From B73-G16 sp964611295 (GTDB lineage Bacteria > Desulfobacterota > B13-G15): 64,000 nucleotides of DNA. Every line of letters starts with the position of its first letter. Positions within the stretch are counted from its first letter, which is position 1. Location of the stretch: positions 62,001 through 126,000 of the forward strand of contig CAZSWV010000003.1 in NCBI GenBank assembly GCA_964611295.1. The letters run 5' to 3'. Position numbers and translations under genes: made by a program. Under the pieces are notes generated by a model. It searched no databases. It had not been told where the DNA came from and worked only from the letters and a program-made list of their open reading frames with translations. Shown here piece by piece: positions 43,496 through 50,895 of the stretch.

Positions 43496-43984
43496 ATGGC
43501 GCCTTGGTTAGTGGGTTTGGTTATAGGTTTTGGGGCGGTGGTGGTTCAGGCCTTTTTTAAGGTGTTGCCGCCTCCTGCTTATGGGGTTTGTATAGCCTGT
43601 CACATGAGGGATCTGGTGAACTGGGTGGTGGTGAGGCTTTGGCCGGTTTATGGGCTTTTGTCGAGTGGGCTTCCCAAGTTTGAAGGTGCTCCTGTCTCGC
43701 AGTCCTTCCCCGTCTTAACGATAGTCGGGGTCCTCGCCGGGGCCTTTGTGGCTGCTAAAGTCCATGGGGAATTCAGGCCGAGGTCCTTGAGGGTGTCCAG
43801 TCAACGGCCCCTATGGGAGTTCTTCATAGGGATGGGGGTTATGTGTTCGGCGCTTATCATGGGTGGGTGTCCCATAAGGACGGCTTTGAAGGTGGCCTAT
43901 TTGGACTTAACGGCCATGGTGGCCCTGGGGATGATCTTCTTAGGGGTCATCGTGGGGTCTGAGACGATAAAGCGCATAAGCTAG
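43496..43984 (+). CDS. YedE/YeeE-family membrane protein, first half
   Basis: 162 residues with about four hydrophobic segments. It is the N-terminal half of a YedE-type sulfur/selenium transporter (PF04143-like). Conserved Cys-containing motifs: YGVCIACHMRD, and MGVMCSALIMGGCPIRTALK, in which GGCP is a hallmark. In TsuA/YeeE such cysteines pass thiosulfate; in selenium gene clusters YedE is a proposed selenium-compound transporter. ATG at 43496 follows GGGAGG by 7 nt; the reading frame extends to 43433 without a ribosome binding site. The second half is a separate gene 10 nt downstream. Confidence 0.85.
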   Translation: MAPWLVGLVIGFGAVVVQAFFKVLPPPAYGVCIACHMRDLVNWVVVRLWPVYGLLSSGLPKFEGAPVSQSFPVLTIVGVLAGAFVAAKVHGEFRPRSLRVSSQRPLWEFFIGMGVMCSALIMGGCPIRTALKVAYLDLTAMVALGMIFLGVIVGSETIKRIS

Positions 43985-43994
43985 GAGGGCGGAA

Positions 43995-44519
43995 ATGGTA
44001 CACGCATGGGCTACCTTGTGTTTGGGTTTCCTCTTCGGCTATCTTGGCCAAAGGGCCCGTTTTTGCACCATCGGTGGTATGAGGGACTTTTACCTCATAC
44101 GTGACAGGAGGCTCCTTTACGGGCTCTTCGGTTTCCTACTTGGGGCCTTTTTGGGCTTCCTTCTGCTTTCCGGGCTGTCACAGGCCCTTGGGACCTTCCC
44201 TTGGTTTTTGAAAGGCAAGGGCTTCTTCCTTTCCAACTGGCAGAAGGCGGGGGTAGAGGCCCATCCGAGCCCTTGGCTCCCTGTCCCAGGTGATCCCATA
44301 AGCCTTTCGCCTAAAGTTTGGGCCCATTTGGCTTTGGCCATGGTAGGTGGGTTCGGTTTGGGGTTCCTGGGGGTCTTGGCGGGGGGATGTCCCTTCAGGC
44401 AACACGTCATGGCGGCCGAGGGGTCCTGGAGTGCCCTTTCTTACTTAGGAGGGTTTGCCGTCGGGGCGGTCCTCTTCCATAGGTTCTTGGCGCCTTTGGT
44501 GAAGGCACTAGTAGGATAG
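43995..44519 (+). CDS. YedE/YeeE-family membrane protein, second half
   Basis: 174 residues, about four to five membrane segments. It carries the second set of YedE motifs: GQRARFCTIGGMRDFYL at the start and GVLAGGCPFRQHVMAAEG. The two half-genes are separated by a clean stop and a ribosome binding site (GGAGGGCGG), so this is a genuine split rather than a frameshift. Together they match one full-length YedE of about 340 residues. The first gene of the next pair (TusA-like) starts 10 nt later. Confidence 0.85.
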   Translation: MVHAWATLCLGFLFGYLGQRARFCTIGGMRDFYLIRDRRLLYGLFGFLLGAFLGFLLLSGLSQALGTFPWFLKGKGFFLSNWQKAGVEAHPSPWLPVPGDPISLSPKVWAHLALAMVGGFGLGFLGVLAGGCPFRQHVMAAEGSWSALSYLGGFAVGAVLFHRFLAPLVKALVG

Positions 44520-44529
44520 GAGGTGAAAG

Positions 44530-44751
44530 ATGGAGAAGGTCCTGGACGTAAGAGGGGCTGTATGCCCTATACCCGTCTTAAAGACCAAGGAGGCCCTGGA
44601 GGGCCTGGACAAGGGCGAGGTCTTGGAGGTCCTCTTGGACTATCCTCCGGCCAAGGAGAACGTCAAAAGGTTTGTCCAATCGCAAGGGCATGAAGTCCTC
44701 TCGGTGGAAGAAGAAGCGGGCCTTATAAGGTTAAGGATCAGGAAAAAATAA
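44530..44751 (+). CDS. TusA/SirA-like sulfur (selenium) carrier protein
   Basis: 73 residues of the TusA fold. VLDVRGAVCPIPVLKTKEAL shows the persulfide-carrying Cys12 in the CPxP motif; the rest is the usual two-layer sandwich. TusA-like proteins accept sulfur, or possibly selenium, from cysteine desulfurases or transporters and pass it on. Its position right after split YedE matches the common YedE-TusA pairing. AGGAGGTG precedes ATG. Confidence 0.92.
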   Translation: MEKVLDVRGAVCPIPVLKTKEALEGLDKGEVLEVLLDYPPAKENVKRFVQSQGHEVLSVEEEAGLIRLRIRKK

Positions 44752-44765
44752 GAAGGAGGTGACAA

Positions 44766-46037
44766 ATGGCTGACAACCGCAAGCTCTGGGAGTCTTTGGG
44801 CATCGATTTGAAGAAGCACGATCAACTCTTGGAGGTCTTGCCTCAGGTCTTCGGCGACCTTTTTCTGAGCCAGGAGGGCAGGCCTTCTCGGATGGCTTAT
44901 TTCGATGGGTTCGCCGGTGACGTCCACGGCTTCAGGATAAGAGAGCTTGTCGAGCATAAGCAAAGAGGGGGGAAGGTCTTCGGTGCCTTTTGTATCTATG
45001 TGCCTGAAGAGGTGATATATGCTGCAGGAGGGGCCTGCGTGGGGCTGTGTGGTGGGGTCGATATGACCGTGGCCGCTGCCGAAAGGATCCTGCCCAGGAA
45101 CCTCTGCCCCCTCATAAAGTCCTCGGTCGGATTCAAACTGGAGAGGCTTTGCCCTTATGTGGAGGTTGCAGACCTAGTGGTGGGTGAGACCACCTGTGAT
45201 GGTAAGAAAAAGGCCTGGGAACTGCTTTCGGAATACGTGCCCCTTTACGTAATGGAACTACCCCAGAAGAAATCCGAAAGGGACTTGGGTTTTTGGGAAG
45301 GCGAAATCTGGGAGTTCCTAAAAAAGGTACAGGAGGTCACGGGAAAGGAGGTAACAGCTGAGGGACTTCGAGAGGCCATGGAGGTCTTCGATCGAAAAAG
45401 GCAAGCGCTACAGAGGCTTTTCGACCTCAGGCGCAACGACCCAGTTCCCATAAGTGGTCTTGATGCCCTGTTGGTCGTACAGCTCGGCTTCTTAGATGAC
45501 CCTGTCAGGTTCTCCCAGAAGGTAGAGGAACTGTGTGAGGAACTCCAGCAGAGGGCAGAAGCCAAACAAGGGGCTTTCCCCAAGGGCAGGCCGAGGATAT
45601 TGGTAGCGGGCAGCCCCATGGTCTTACCCAATTGGAAGCTCCATGCCCTTGTGGAAAAACAAGGGGGAGTTGTCGTATGCGAGGAGTCCTGTACCGGCAC
45701 TCGTCTACTTACCGGTCGGACCGACCCTTCCGACGGGGACCTGAAGGGGTTGATCAAGGCCATCGCCCGAAGGCAGTTCAAGGCCAATTGCGCATGTTTC
45801 ACCCCTAACGAAGAAAGGGTGCAACAGATAGTACAGCTATGCCAAGACTACCGGGTCCATGGCGTCATTTACTATAGCCTGGTCTTTTGCCAGCCTTTTA
45901 TCCTCGAGGGTTACAAGGTGGAGAGGGCCCTAAGGGCGAGGGGGATACCGGTGCTCAGGATCGAAAGCGACTATGGAGACGGAGACCTCGAGGCTTTAAA
46001 GACGAGGGTAAAGGCCTTTTTGGAAGGTCTAGCTTAG
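44766..46037 (+). CDS. Double-cubane-cluster-type reductase (2-hydroxyacyl-CoA dehydratase family, YjiM-like)
   Basis: 423 residues of the HgdB/FldB/BcrB superfamily, single subunit. Conserved Cys residues lie in FGAFCIYVPEEVIYAAGGACVG, RNLCPLIKSSVGF, ADLVVGETTCDGKKK, CEESCTG, NCACFTPNEER and FCQPF. A single-subunit form followed directly by its activase is the layout of double-cubane-cluster proteins, which use ATP-driven low-potential electrons to reduce small substrates; the physiological substrate is not known. Here it is embedded in a selenium/sulfur cluster. Seven or more Cys are available for Fe-S ligation. It starts 14 nt after the TusA-like gene with AGGAGGTG. Confidence 0.88.
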   Translation: MADNRKLWESLGIDLKKHDQLLEVLPQVFGDLFLSQEGRPSRMAYFDGFAGDVHGFRIRELVEHKQRGGKVFGAFCIYVPEEVIYAAGGACVGLCGGVDMTVAAAERILPRNLCPLIKSSVGFKLERLCPYVEVADLVVGETTCDGKKKAWELLSEYVPLYVMELPQKKSERDLGFWEGEIWEFLKKVQEVTGKEVTAEGLREAMEVFDRKRQALQRLFDLRRNDPVPISGLDALLVVQLGFLDDPVRFSQKVEELCEELQQRAEAKQGAFPKGRPRILVAGSPMVLPNWKLHALVEKQGGVVVCEESCTGTRLLTGRTDPSDGDLKGLIKAIARRQFKANCACFTPNEERVQQIVQLCQDYRVHGVIYYSLVFCQPFILEGYKVERALRARGIPVLRIESDYGDGDLEALKTRVKAFLEGLA

Positions 46038-46039
46038 AA

Positions 46040-46828
46040 ATGCCTTTCTTTGTAGGCATCGACATAGGGTCCAGTTGGACGAAAGGGGTCCTTTTAAAGG
46101 AAGGCAGGGTCCTTGCCCGAAAGGCTTTGTCCACTGGACCCGATTTCAAAGGGGCAGGCTTTAAGGTCCTTTACGGGCTTTTGAGCGAAAAGGACGTCAA
46201 GATTGAGGAAGTCGTAGGGATCGTCGTCACAGGCTATGGACGGGATACCTTCCCTTGGGGCGAAAAGGTCACCGAGTTGAGTTGTCATGCAAAGGGGGTA
46301 TCAAGGCTTAGGCCCTCGGTGAGGACGGTGATCGACGTAGGTGGACAGGACGCAAAGGTGCTGAGGGTAAACCATGGAAGGCTCTTGGGTTTCGTCATGA
46401 ACGACAGATGTGCCGCTGGGACCGGTAGGTTCTTGGAGGCCATGGCCAGGATTTTTAAGGTGAAGCCTTCTAAACTCGGAACCTTGGCCAAAAGGGCACG
46501 GCGGACCTGTGTCATCAACTGTACCTGTGCCGTGTTCGCCGAAACGGAGGTGGTCTCCCTTCTTGCCTCGGGTTGTCCAAAAGAGGCAGTGGCCAGGGCT
46601 ATCATAAAAAGCGTGTGCAAGAGGATCTCAAGCCTTGCCCACGGCTTTGGTTTGGAAGGGGAAGTGGCCCTGGTCGGGGGAGTGGCCAAGATCCCCTTCT
46701 TCAAAGAGGCCCTCCAGGAAGAACTTGGAGTGGAGCTAATACCCTTGCCCTTTGACCCCCGTTTTACCGGGGCCTTGGGGGCCGCTTTGATCGCTGAGGA
46801 AAAAGGAGGTGGACGATGTCAAAGGTAG
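46040..46828 (+). CDS. ATP-dependent activase of the double-cubane reductase (BadF/HgdC family, YjiL-like)
   Basis: 262 residues, the typical HgdC length, with a single ASKHA domain: GIDIGSSWTKGVLL (phosphate 1), VIDVGGQDAKVL (phosphate 2), MNDRCAAGTGRFLEAMA with the first cluster Cys, INCTCAVFAETEVVSL with the second, and VALVGGVAKIPFFKEAL. A homodimer would share one [4Fe-4S] cluster and inject electrons into the upstream protein upon ATP hydrolysis. ATG at 46040 is 2 nt after the previous stop, giving MPFFVGIDIG. It overlaps yedF by 13 nt. Confidence 0.92.
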   Translation: MPFFVGIDIGSSWTKGVLLKEGRVLARKALSTGPDFKGAGFKVLYGLLSEKDVKIEEVVGIVVTGYGRDTFPWGEKVTELSCHAKGVSRLRPSVRTVIDVGGQDAKVLRVNHGRLLGFVMNDRCAAGTGRFLEAMARIFKVKPSKLGTLAKRARRTCVINCTCAVFAETEVVSLLASGCPKEAVARAIIKSVCKRISSLAHGFGLEGEVALVGGVAKIPFFKEALQEELGVELIPLPFDPRFTGALGAALIAEEKGGGRCQR

Positions 46829-47388
46829 TAGATGCAAGGGGATTGAGCTGCCCGCAACCGGTTGTGCTCGCCCGCAAAGCCCTTGAAGAGGCCGATGAGG
46901 TCTTGGTCATGGTAGGAGACATGGGCGCGGCACAGAACGTAAAACGCATGGGGGAGCAGTTGGGGTGTGAAGTGAAAGTGGAGGAACGCCCCGATGGCTT
47001 TTACGTTCACCTTAAACGGACAAAGGAAGGGGGGACCTGCGATGTCCCTAGTCCTCAGGCAGTACTGGTCATCTCTTCAGATGGCATGGGACGGGGTGAA
47101 GAGGAGCTGGGCAGGCTTTTGATGAGGTCCTTTTTACATACCCTGGTGGAACTCCCGGAACCCCCCAAAAGGGTCATCTTCTTCAACACGGGCGTCAAAC
47201 TGACGGTAGAAGGTTCGGAGGTCTTAGATGACCTCAAGGCACTTGAGGGAAGGGGTGTCGAGCTCTTGGCCTGTGGAACCTGTTTGGGTTATTTTGGCCT
47301 CAAGGAGAAGCTCATGGTGGGGAGGGTCTCGAACATGTATGAGATAGCCGAAGCCTTGCTTTCAGCTCCAAAGCTCATAGTGGTGTGA
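46816..47388 (+). CDS. yedF: Selenium metabolism protein YedF (TusA domain plus DsrE-like domain)
   Basis: 190 residues. N-terminal TusA-like domain with Cys12 in VDARGLSCPQPVVLARKAL; C-terminal about 80-190 DsrE-like domain (VLVISSDGMGRGEEELGRLLMRSFLHTLVE, IFFNTGVKLTVEGSEV, LLACGTCLGYFGL with a Cys pair). This two-domain protein is a marker of the selenium-trait gene cluster; its exact step is unproven, probably selenium carriage to SelD. ATG at 46816 has AAAGGAGGTGG upstream and overlaps the activase gene. The selD start is 8 nt after the stop. Confidence 0.94.
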   Translation: MSKVVDARGLSCPQPVVLARKALEEADEVLVMVGDMGAAQNVKRMGEQLGCEVKVEERPDGFYVHLKRTKEGGTCDVPSPQAVLVISSDGMGRGEEELGRLLMRSFLHTLVELPEPPKRVIFFNTGVKLTVEGSEVLDDLKALEGRGVELLACGTCLGYFGLKEKLMVGRVSNMYEIAEALLSAPKLIVV

Positions 47389-47396
47389 GGGGTCCG

Positions 47397-48431
47397 ATGG
47401 TGAAGAGGCTTACAGAGTGTTCACGGAGTGCGGGTTGAGCAGCAAAGCTTGGGCCAGGGGACCTGGCAAGGGCCTTGCAGGGGCTTGAACTCCCCTCGGA
47501 CCCCAACTTGATCGTGGGGATCGAGAGGGTGGACGACGCAGGGGTATATAAGCTCACTGAGGAGCTAGCCCTGATACACACGGTGGACTTTTTCACCCCC
47601 ATCGTAGATGACCCGTACTGGTTCGGACAGATAGCCGCGGCAAATGCCCTTTCGGACGTATACGCCATGGGAGGTAAGCCCCTTACTGCTATGAACATCG
47701 TGTGCTTCCCGGTGAGGGATTTGGGAATAGAGGTCCTACAAGAGGTCTTGAGAGGAGGACTGGAGAAATTGAAAGAAGCTGGTGTAGTCCTGGTGGGAGG
47801 GCATTCCGTGGAGGACCAGGAGATGAAGTACGGACTTGCGGTAATAGGCCTTGTGCACCCTAATAGGGTTATAAGGAACCAAGGGGCAAGGCCTGGGGAC
47901 CTTTTGGTCCTGACCAAGCCCATAGGTACAGGTGTGGTGTCCACAGCTATAAAGGCCCAATTGGCAGGAGAGGAGACAGTCAGGAGGGTGACCTTGCTTA
48001 TGGCCGAGCTCAACCGCAAGGCCTCTGAGGCCATGGTGGAGGTTGGGGTAAGCGCCTGTACGGATGTCACGGGCTTCGGCTTACTGGGCCATGCCTGTGA
48101 GATGGTAGATGGGACCGCTGTGGGTTTGAGGATCTATGCCTCGAGGGTCCCCTTTTTAGAGGAGGCCTTGGAATGGGCTTCAATGGGCCTTCTTCCCGGA
48201 GGTGCCTATCGCAACCGTGAGTATCGTAAGCACATGGTTTCAAACGAAGGGGTTGAGGAGGTCGTCTTTGACCTCTTGTTCGATCCCCAGACCTCGGGAG
48301 GACTCCTCATAGCGGTTCCGAAGGAAAGGGAGGAAAGGCTCATGGGGCTTCTTGAGGAAAAGGGGGTAAAGGCCTCGGTCATCGGCGAGTTCACCTCGGA
48401 CCATCCTTCAAGGGTAAGGGTACTACCATGA
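47397..48431 (+). CDS. selD: Selenide, water dikinase, selenocysteine-containing (UGA at codon 14)
   Basis: 344 residues when the in-frame TGA at 47436-47438 is read as selenocysteine. The N-terminus then reads TECSRSAGUAAKLGPGDL, aligning Sec14 with catalytic Cys17 of E. coli SelD (GAGCGCK) and Lys17 with its essential Lys. The remainder is standard: IHTVDFFTPIVDDPYWFGQIAA, SDVYAMGG, GGHSVED and TDVTGFGLLGHACEM. It makes selenophosphate for tRNA-Sec. A caller stopping at UGA would report only 47475-48431 from TTG and lose the active site. ATG at 47397 follows GTGAGGGG; its stop overlaps the next gene (ATGA). Confidence 0.94.
47436..47470 (+). promoter_or_regulatory. Bacterial SECIS hairpin within selD
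   Basis: After the UGA (47436-47438), GCCAGG (47453-47458) pairs with CCTGGC (47462-47467) around loop GGA. CTT (47448-47450) can pair with AAG (47468-47470) beyond a GG bulge. The loop begins 20 nt after the UGA and has G in its first two positions, as expected of SelB-binding bacterial SECIS elements. Confidence 0.85.
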
Positions 48432-49591
48432 AGCCGGAACGTATGGTTTACCTGGACAACGCTGCCTCTTCTTGGCCTAAGCCCAAGGAGACCTCAGAGG
48501 CGGTCCTTAAGGCACTGCTTGAGGTAGGTGCCAACCCCGGCCGTTCTGGTCACAGGCTCTCCCAAGAGGCAGCAAGGCTCATATACGAGGCCCGTGAGGC
48601 CCTGGCAGAACTTTTCGGAGTAGAGGACCCTTTGAGGATCGTCTTCACTAAGAACGTAACCGAAGCCCTTAACATAGCGCTTTACGGCCTCCTTAAGCCA
48701 GGAGACCACGTGATAACCTCAAGCTTTGAGCACAACTCCGTCATGCGTCCTTTGAGGGACTTGGAAAAGAAGGGGGTAGAGGTCACCGTGATAAGGGGAT
48801 CACCGCGTGGGGAGATCGACCCAGAGGACATAAGGAGGGCCATAAAGCCAAACACAAAGCTCATAGCCTTGGTCCATCTCTCCAACGTAACCGGGACCAT
48901 AATGCCCGTTAAGGAAGTGGCTACCCTTGCCAAGGGATATGGGGTCCTCTTTTTGGTCGATGCAGCCCAATCCGCAGGGACTGTGAGGATAAAGGTAAGG
49001 GAACTGGGAGTCGACCTCTTGGCCTTCACTGGGCATAAGGCCCTCTTCGGACCCCAAGGGACGGGGGGGCTGTACATAGGAGAGGGGATCGAAAAGTTCC
49101 TCGAACCCCTTATGCGCGGGGGCACAGGTAGCAGGTCTGAGGAGGAGTCACAACCGTCCTTTTTACCCGATAAATACGAAAGCGGCACCCCAAATACCCC
49201 CGGGATAGCCGGCCTTGGGGCAGGAGTTGGGTTTCTGTTGAAGGAAGGCATGGAAAGGGTCGAGGCAAAGAAAAGACAGCTGACCAAGACCTTCCTCGAG
49301 GGCATAAGGGGACTGAAGGGAATAAGACCCTTTGGGACCTTGGACGATTCCCAAGTGGGGATCGTCTCCCTCAGGGTAGAGGGCATGGAGCCCTCGGAGT
49401 TGGCGGCCGTCCTTGACGAAAAATACGGCATCCTAGTAAGGGCAGGCCTCCATTGCGCTCCCTCAGCCCATAGGACTATAGGCACCTTCCCCGAAGGCAC
49501 GGTAAGGTTCTCCTTTAGCTACTTAAACGAGGAAGAAGAGGTCCTTTACGCCATAAAGGCCCTTTCTGAAATAACGTCAACTAGAAGGTAG
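48428..49591 (+). CDS. Cysteine desulfurase-like PLP enzyme (selenium cluster)
   Basis: 387 residues, class V aminotransferase fold of the SufS/CsdB type. YLDNAASSWPKP start, ITSSFEHNSVMRPL, DAAQSAG, the PLP Lys in AFTGHKALFGPQGTGG and the nucleophilic Cys in RAGLHCAPSAHRTIG. It could release S or Se from (seleno)cysteine to feed YedF/SelD. ATG overlaps the selD stop (ATGA), so it is coupled to selenophosphate synthesis. A housekeeping Fe-S role is less likely because no suf or isc partner is nearby. Confidence 0.92.
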   Translation: MKPERMVYLDNAASSWPKPKETSEAVLKALLEVGANPGRSGHRLSQEAARLIYEAREALAELFGVEDPLRIVFTKNVTEALNIALYGLLKPGDHVITSSFEHNSVMRPLRDLEKKGVEVTVIRGSPRGEIDPEDIRRAIKPNTKLIALVHLSNVTGTIMPVKEVATLAKGYGVLFLVDAAQSAGTVRIKVRELGVDLLAFTGHKALFGPQGTGGLYIGEGIEKFLEPLMRGGTGSRSEEESQPSFLPDKYESGTPNTPGIAGLGAGVGFLLKEGMERVEAKKRQLTKTFLEGIRGLKGIRPFGTLDDSQVGIVSLRVEGMEPSELAAVLDEKYGILVRAGLHCAPSAHRTIGTFPEGTVRFSFSYLNEEEEVLYAIKALSEITSTRR

Positions 49592-49744
49592 AGGCAAGAT
49601 TCTGCCCCTTTGACAAGATACTGCCCGAATAAACCCTCCTCTTTCTGAAAAAGCCTTTTTAACCACGCCTTATCCAGGGGGACCCCGAGGCACAGATCTT
49701 GCAAATCTCTAAAAGGTAAAAAATGCCTTGGGGGAGGTGAAGGT
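49592..49744. other. Intergenic region with a 13-nt direct repeat upstream of the orphan binding protein
   Basis: CAAGATTCTGCCC (49595-49607) and CAAGATACTGCCC (49614-49626) repeat with a 19-bp period; TTGACA (49610-49615) sits between and within them. No convincing -10 box or terminator was found. The region ends with the strong ribosome binding site GGGGGAGGTG of the next gene. Confidence 0.5.
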
Positions 49745-50815
49745 ATGGTTTTAAGGAGGTTTGGGCTCTTGGGATTGTTGGTAGTGTTGTCCTTTTTGGT
49801 GGGTCTCTTTTGTCCGGTGGGCCATCTGCAGGCCTTGGAGAAGAAGGGGGATACGTATCTTTTAGTCTACAGCGACCACAACCCTCCGGTGGCTCCGCCC
49901 TGTAGGTCGGCGGTCAGGTGGCTAACAGAGGTGGTGCAGAAGAAGACCAACAACAAGGTCCAGTTCAAGGTCATAACCGGTGGGGCCTTACTGACCGAAG
50001 CCGACATAATGAGGGGGGTACAGAGTGGCATTGCCGATATGGCCCTTTATGTGGTGAATGCGCGTGACGGCTTTGTCGGGAACATGGTTGTGACGCTGCC
50101 CTTTATAGGATGGCCTTCGCGCGAGGAGGCAAACGCCATTTACAGGAAGCTGATGGAGAAGTACCCTGAATTGCGGAAGGAATGGACTGGGGTTGTACCT
50201 TTCGCTTACTCCATGATGCCCGAAACCCATATCCACACCGTAAAGAGGGCCAAGGTCGTCAAGACCCCTGAGGACATAAAGAAGCTGAAGATCCTCACCA
50301 CCGGCGAACATACCGCCATAGTCAAGGCCATGGGGGCAACCCCTGTTGAGGTTCCCATTGGCGATTGGTATACGGCTTTGGAGCGCGGTGTCGTAGACGG
50401 ATGTCTCAACCACTTCGCAGTCCTCAAGGTCTTTGGGATGCTTGAGCTTGTCCCCTATCACACCGTATTTCCCGGTGGCGTCAACATGGTCCCTGTGGGC
50501 GTAATCATGAACGAAAAGACCTGGAACGCCCTCCCTGCTGACATCCAAAAGGTCTTCCTTGAGACACAGCACGAGTTCACCAATTACCTTTACCACATCG
50601 AGAAGACCGAATGGCTAGATGCCGCCATCAACTTCTGCAAGGAGAAAAAGCACACCTTTGTAGAAGTAAGTCAGGCAGACCTAGAGAAGTGGCGGGCCCT
50701 AGTGAAGGACGAGGTGACCGAAAAATGGATAAAGGAGGCCGAATCAAAGGGCATCCCCGGCAGGAAGATCTATGAAGACATGCTCAACATGGTAAAGGCA
50801 GCCATTAAGAAATAA
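49745..50815 (+). CDS. Orphan TRAP-type substrate-binding protein (DctP family)
   Basis: 356 residues. A signal peptide (hydrophobic about 5-25, cleavage near QALEKK) precedes a DctP-like periplasmic fold: LVYSDHNPPVAPPC, TGGALLTEADIMRGVQSGIADMALY, KTPEDIKKLKI, GATPVEVPIGDWYTALERGVVDGCLNHF. No permease genes adjoin it, so it must use DctQM encoded elsewhere, or act as a sensor. It is not close to the DctP at 8185. ATG at 49745 follows GGGGGAGGTG. A bidirectional terminator follows. Confidence 0.9.
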   Translation: MVLRRFGLLGLLVVLSFLVGLFCPVGHLQALEKKGDTYLLVYSDHNPPVAPPCRSAVRWLTEVVQKKTNNKVQFKVITGGALLTEADIMRGVQSGIADMALYVVNARDGFVGNMVVTLPFIGWPSREEANAIYRKLMEKYPELRKEWTGVVPFAYSMMPETHIHTVKRAKVVKTPEDIKKLKILTTGEHTAIVKAMGATPVEVPIGDWYTALERGVVDGCLNHFAVLKVFGMLELVPYHTVFPGGVNMVPVGVIMNEKTWNALPADIQKVFLETQHEFTNYLYHIEKTEWLDAAINFCKEKKHTFVEVSQADLEKWRALVKDEVTEKWIKEAESKGIPGRKIYEDMLNMVKAAIKK

Positions 50816-50836
50816 CCTTTATTTAAAATTTGGAAT

Positions 50837-50864
50837 GAAAAGGCCCTCTGCAGAGGGCCTTTTC
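50837..50864. terminator. Bidirectional Rho-independent terminator
   Basis: A perfect 28-nt palindrome, GAAAAGGCCCTCTG joined to its complement, giving a 12-14 bp stem flanked by A and T tracts on both sides. It ends the transcript of the orphan binding protein, 32 nt before truD. Confidence 0.9.
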
Positions 50865-50895
50865 ATTTATGCGGTCTTTTCCTTAAATTTAGTCC

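Noticed and set aside
43933..44020. Frameshift joining the two YedE halves
   Set aside because: The first half has a proper stop, a 10-nt spacer with a ribosome binding site and the second a good ATG start; both halves are complete at their ends.
47475..48431. selD as an N-terminally truncated gene starting at TTG 47475, or a pseudogene with a nonsense mutation
   Set aside because: The frame continues upstream through the TGA to an ATG at 47397 with family-specific sequence on both sides, and a SECIS-like hairpin follows the TGA. Sec decoding explains it better than a mutation.
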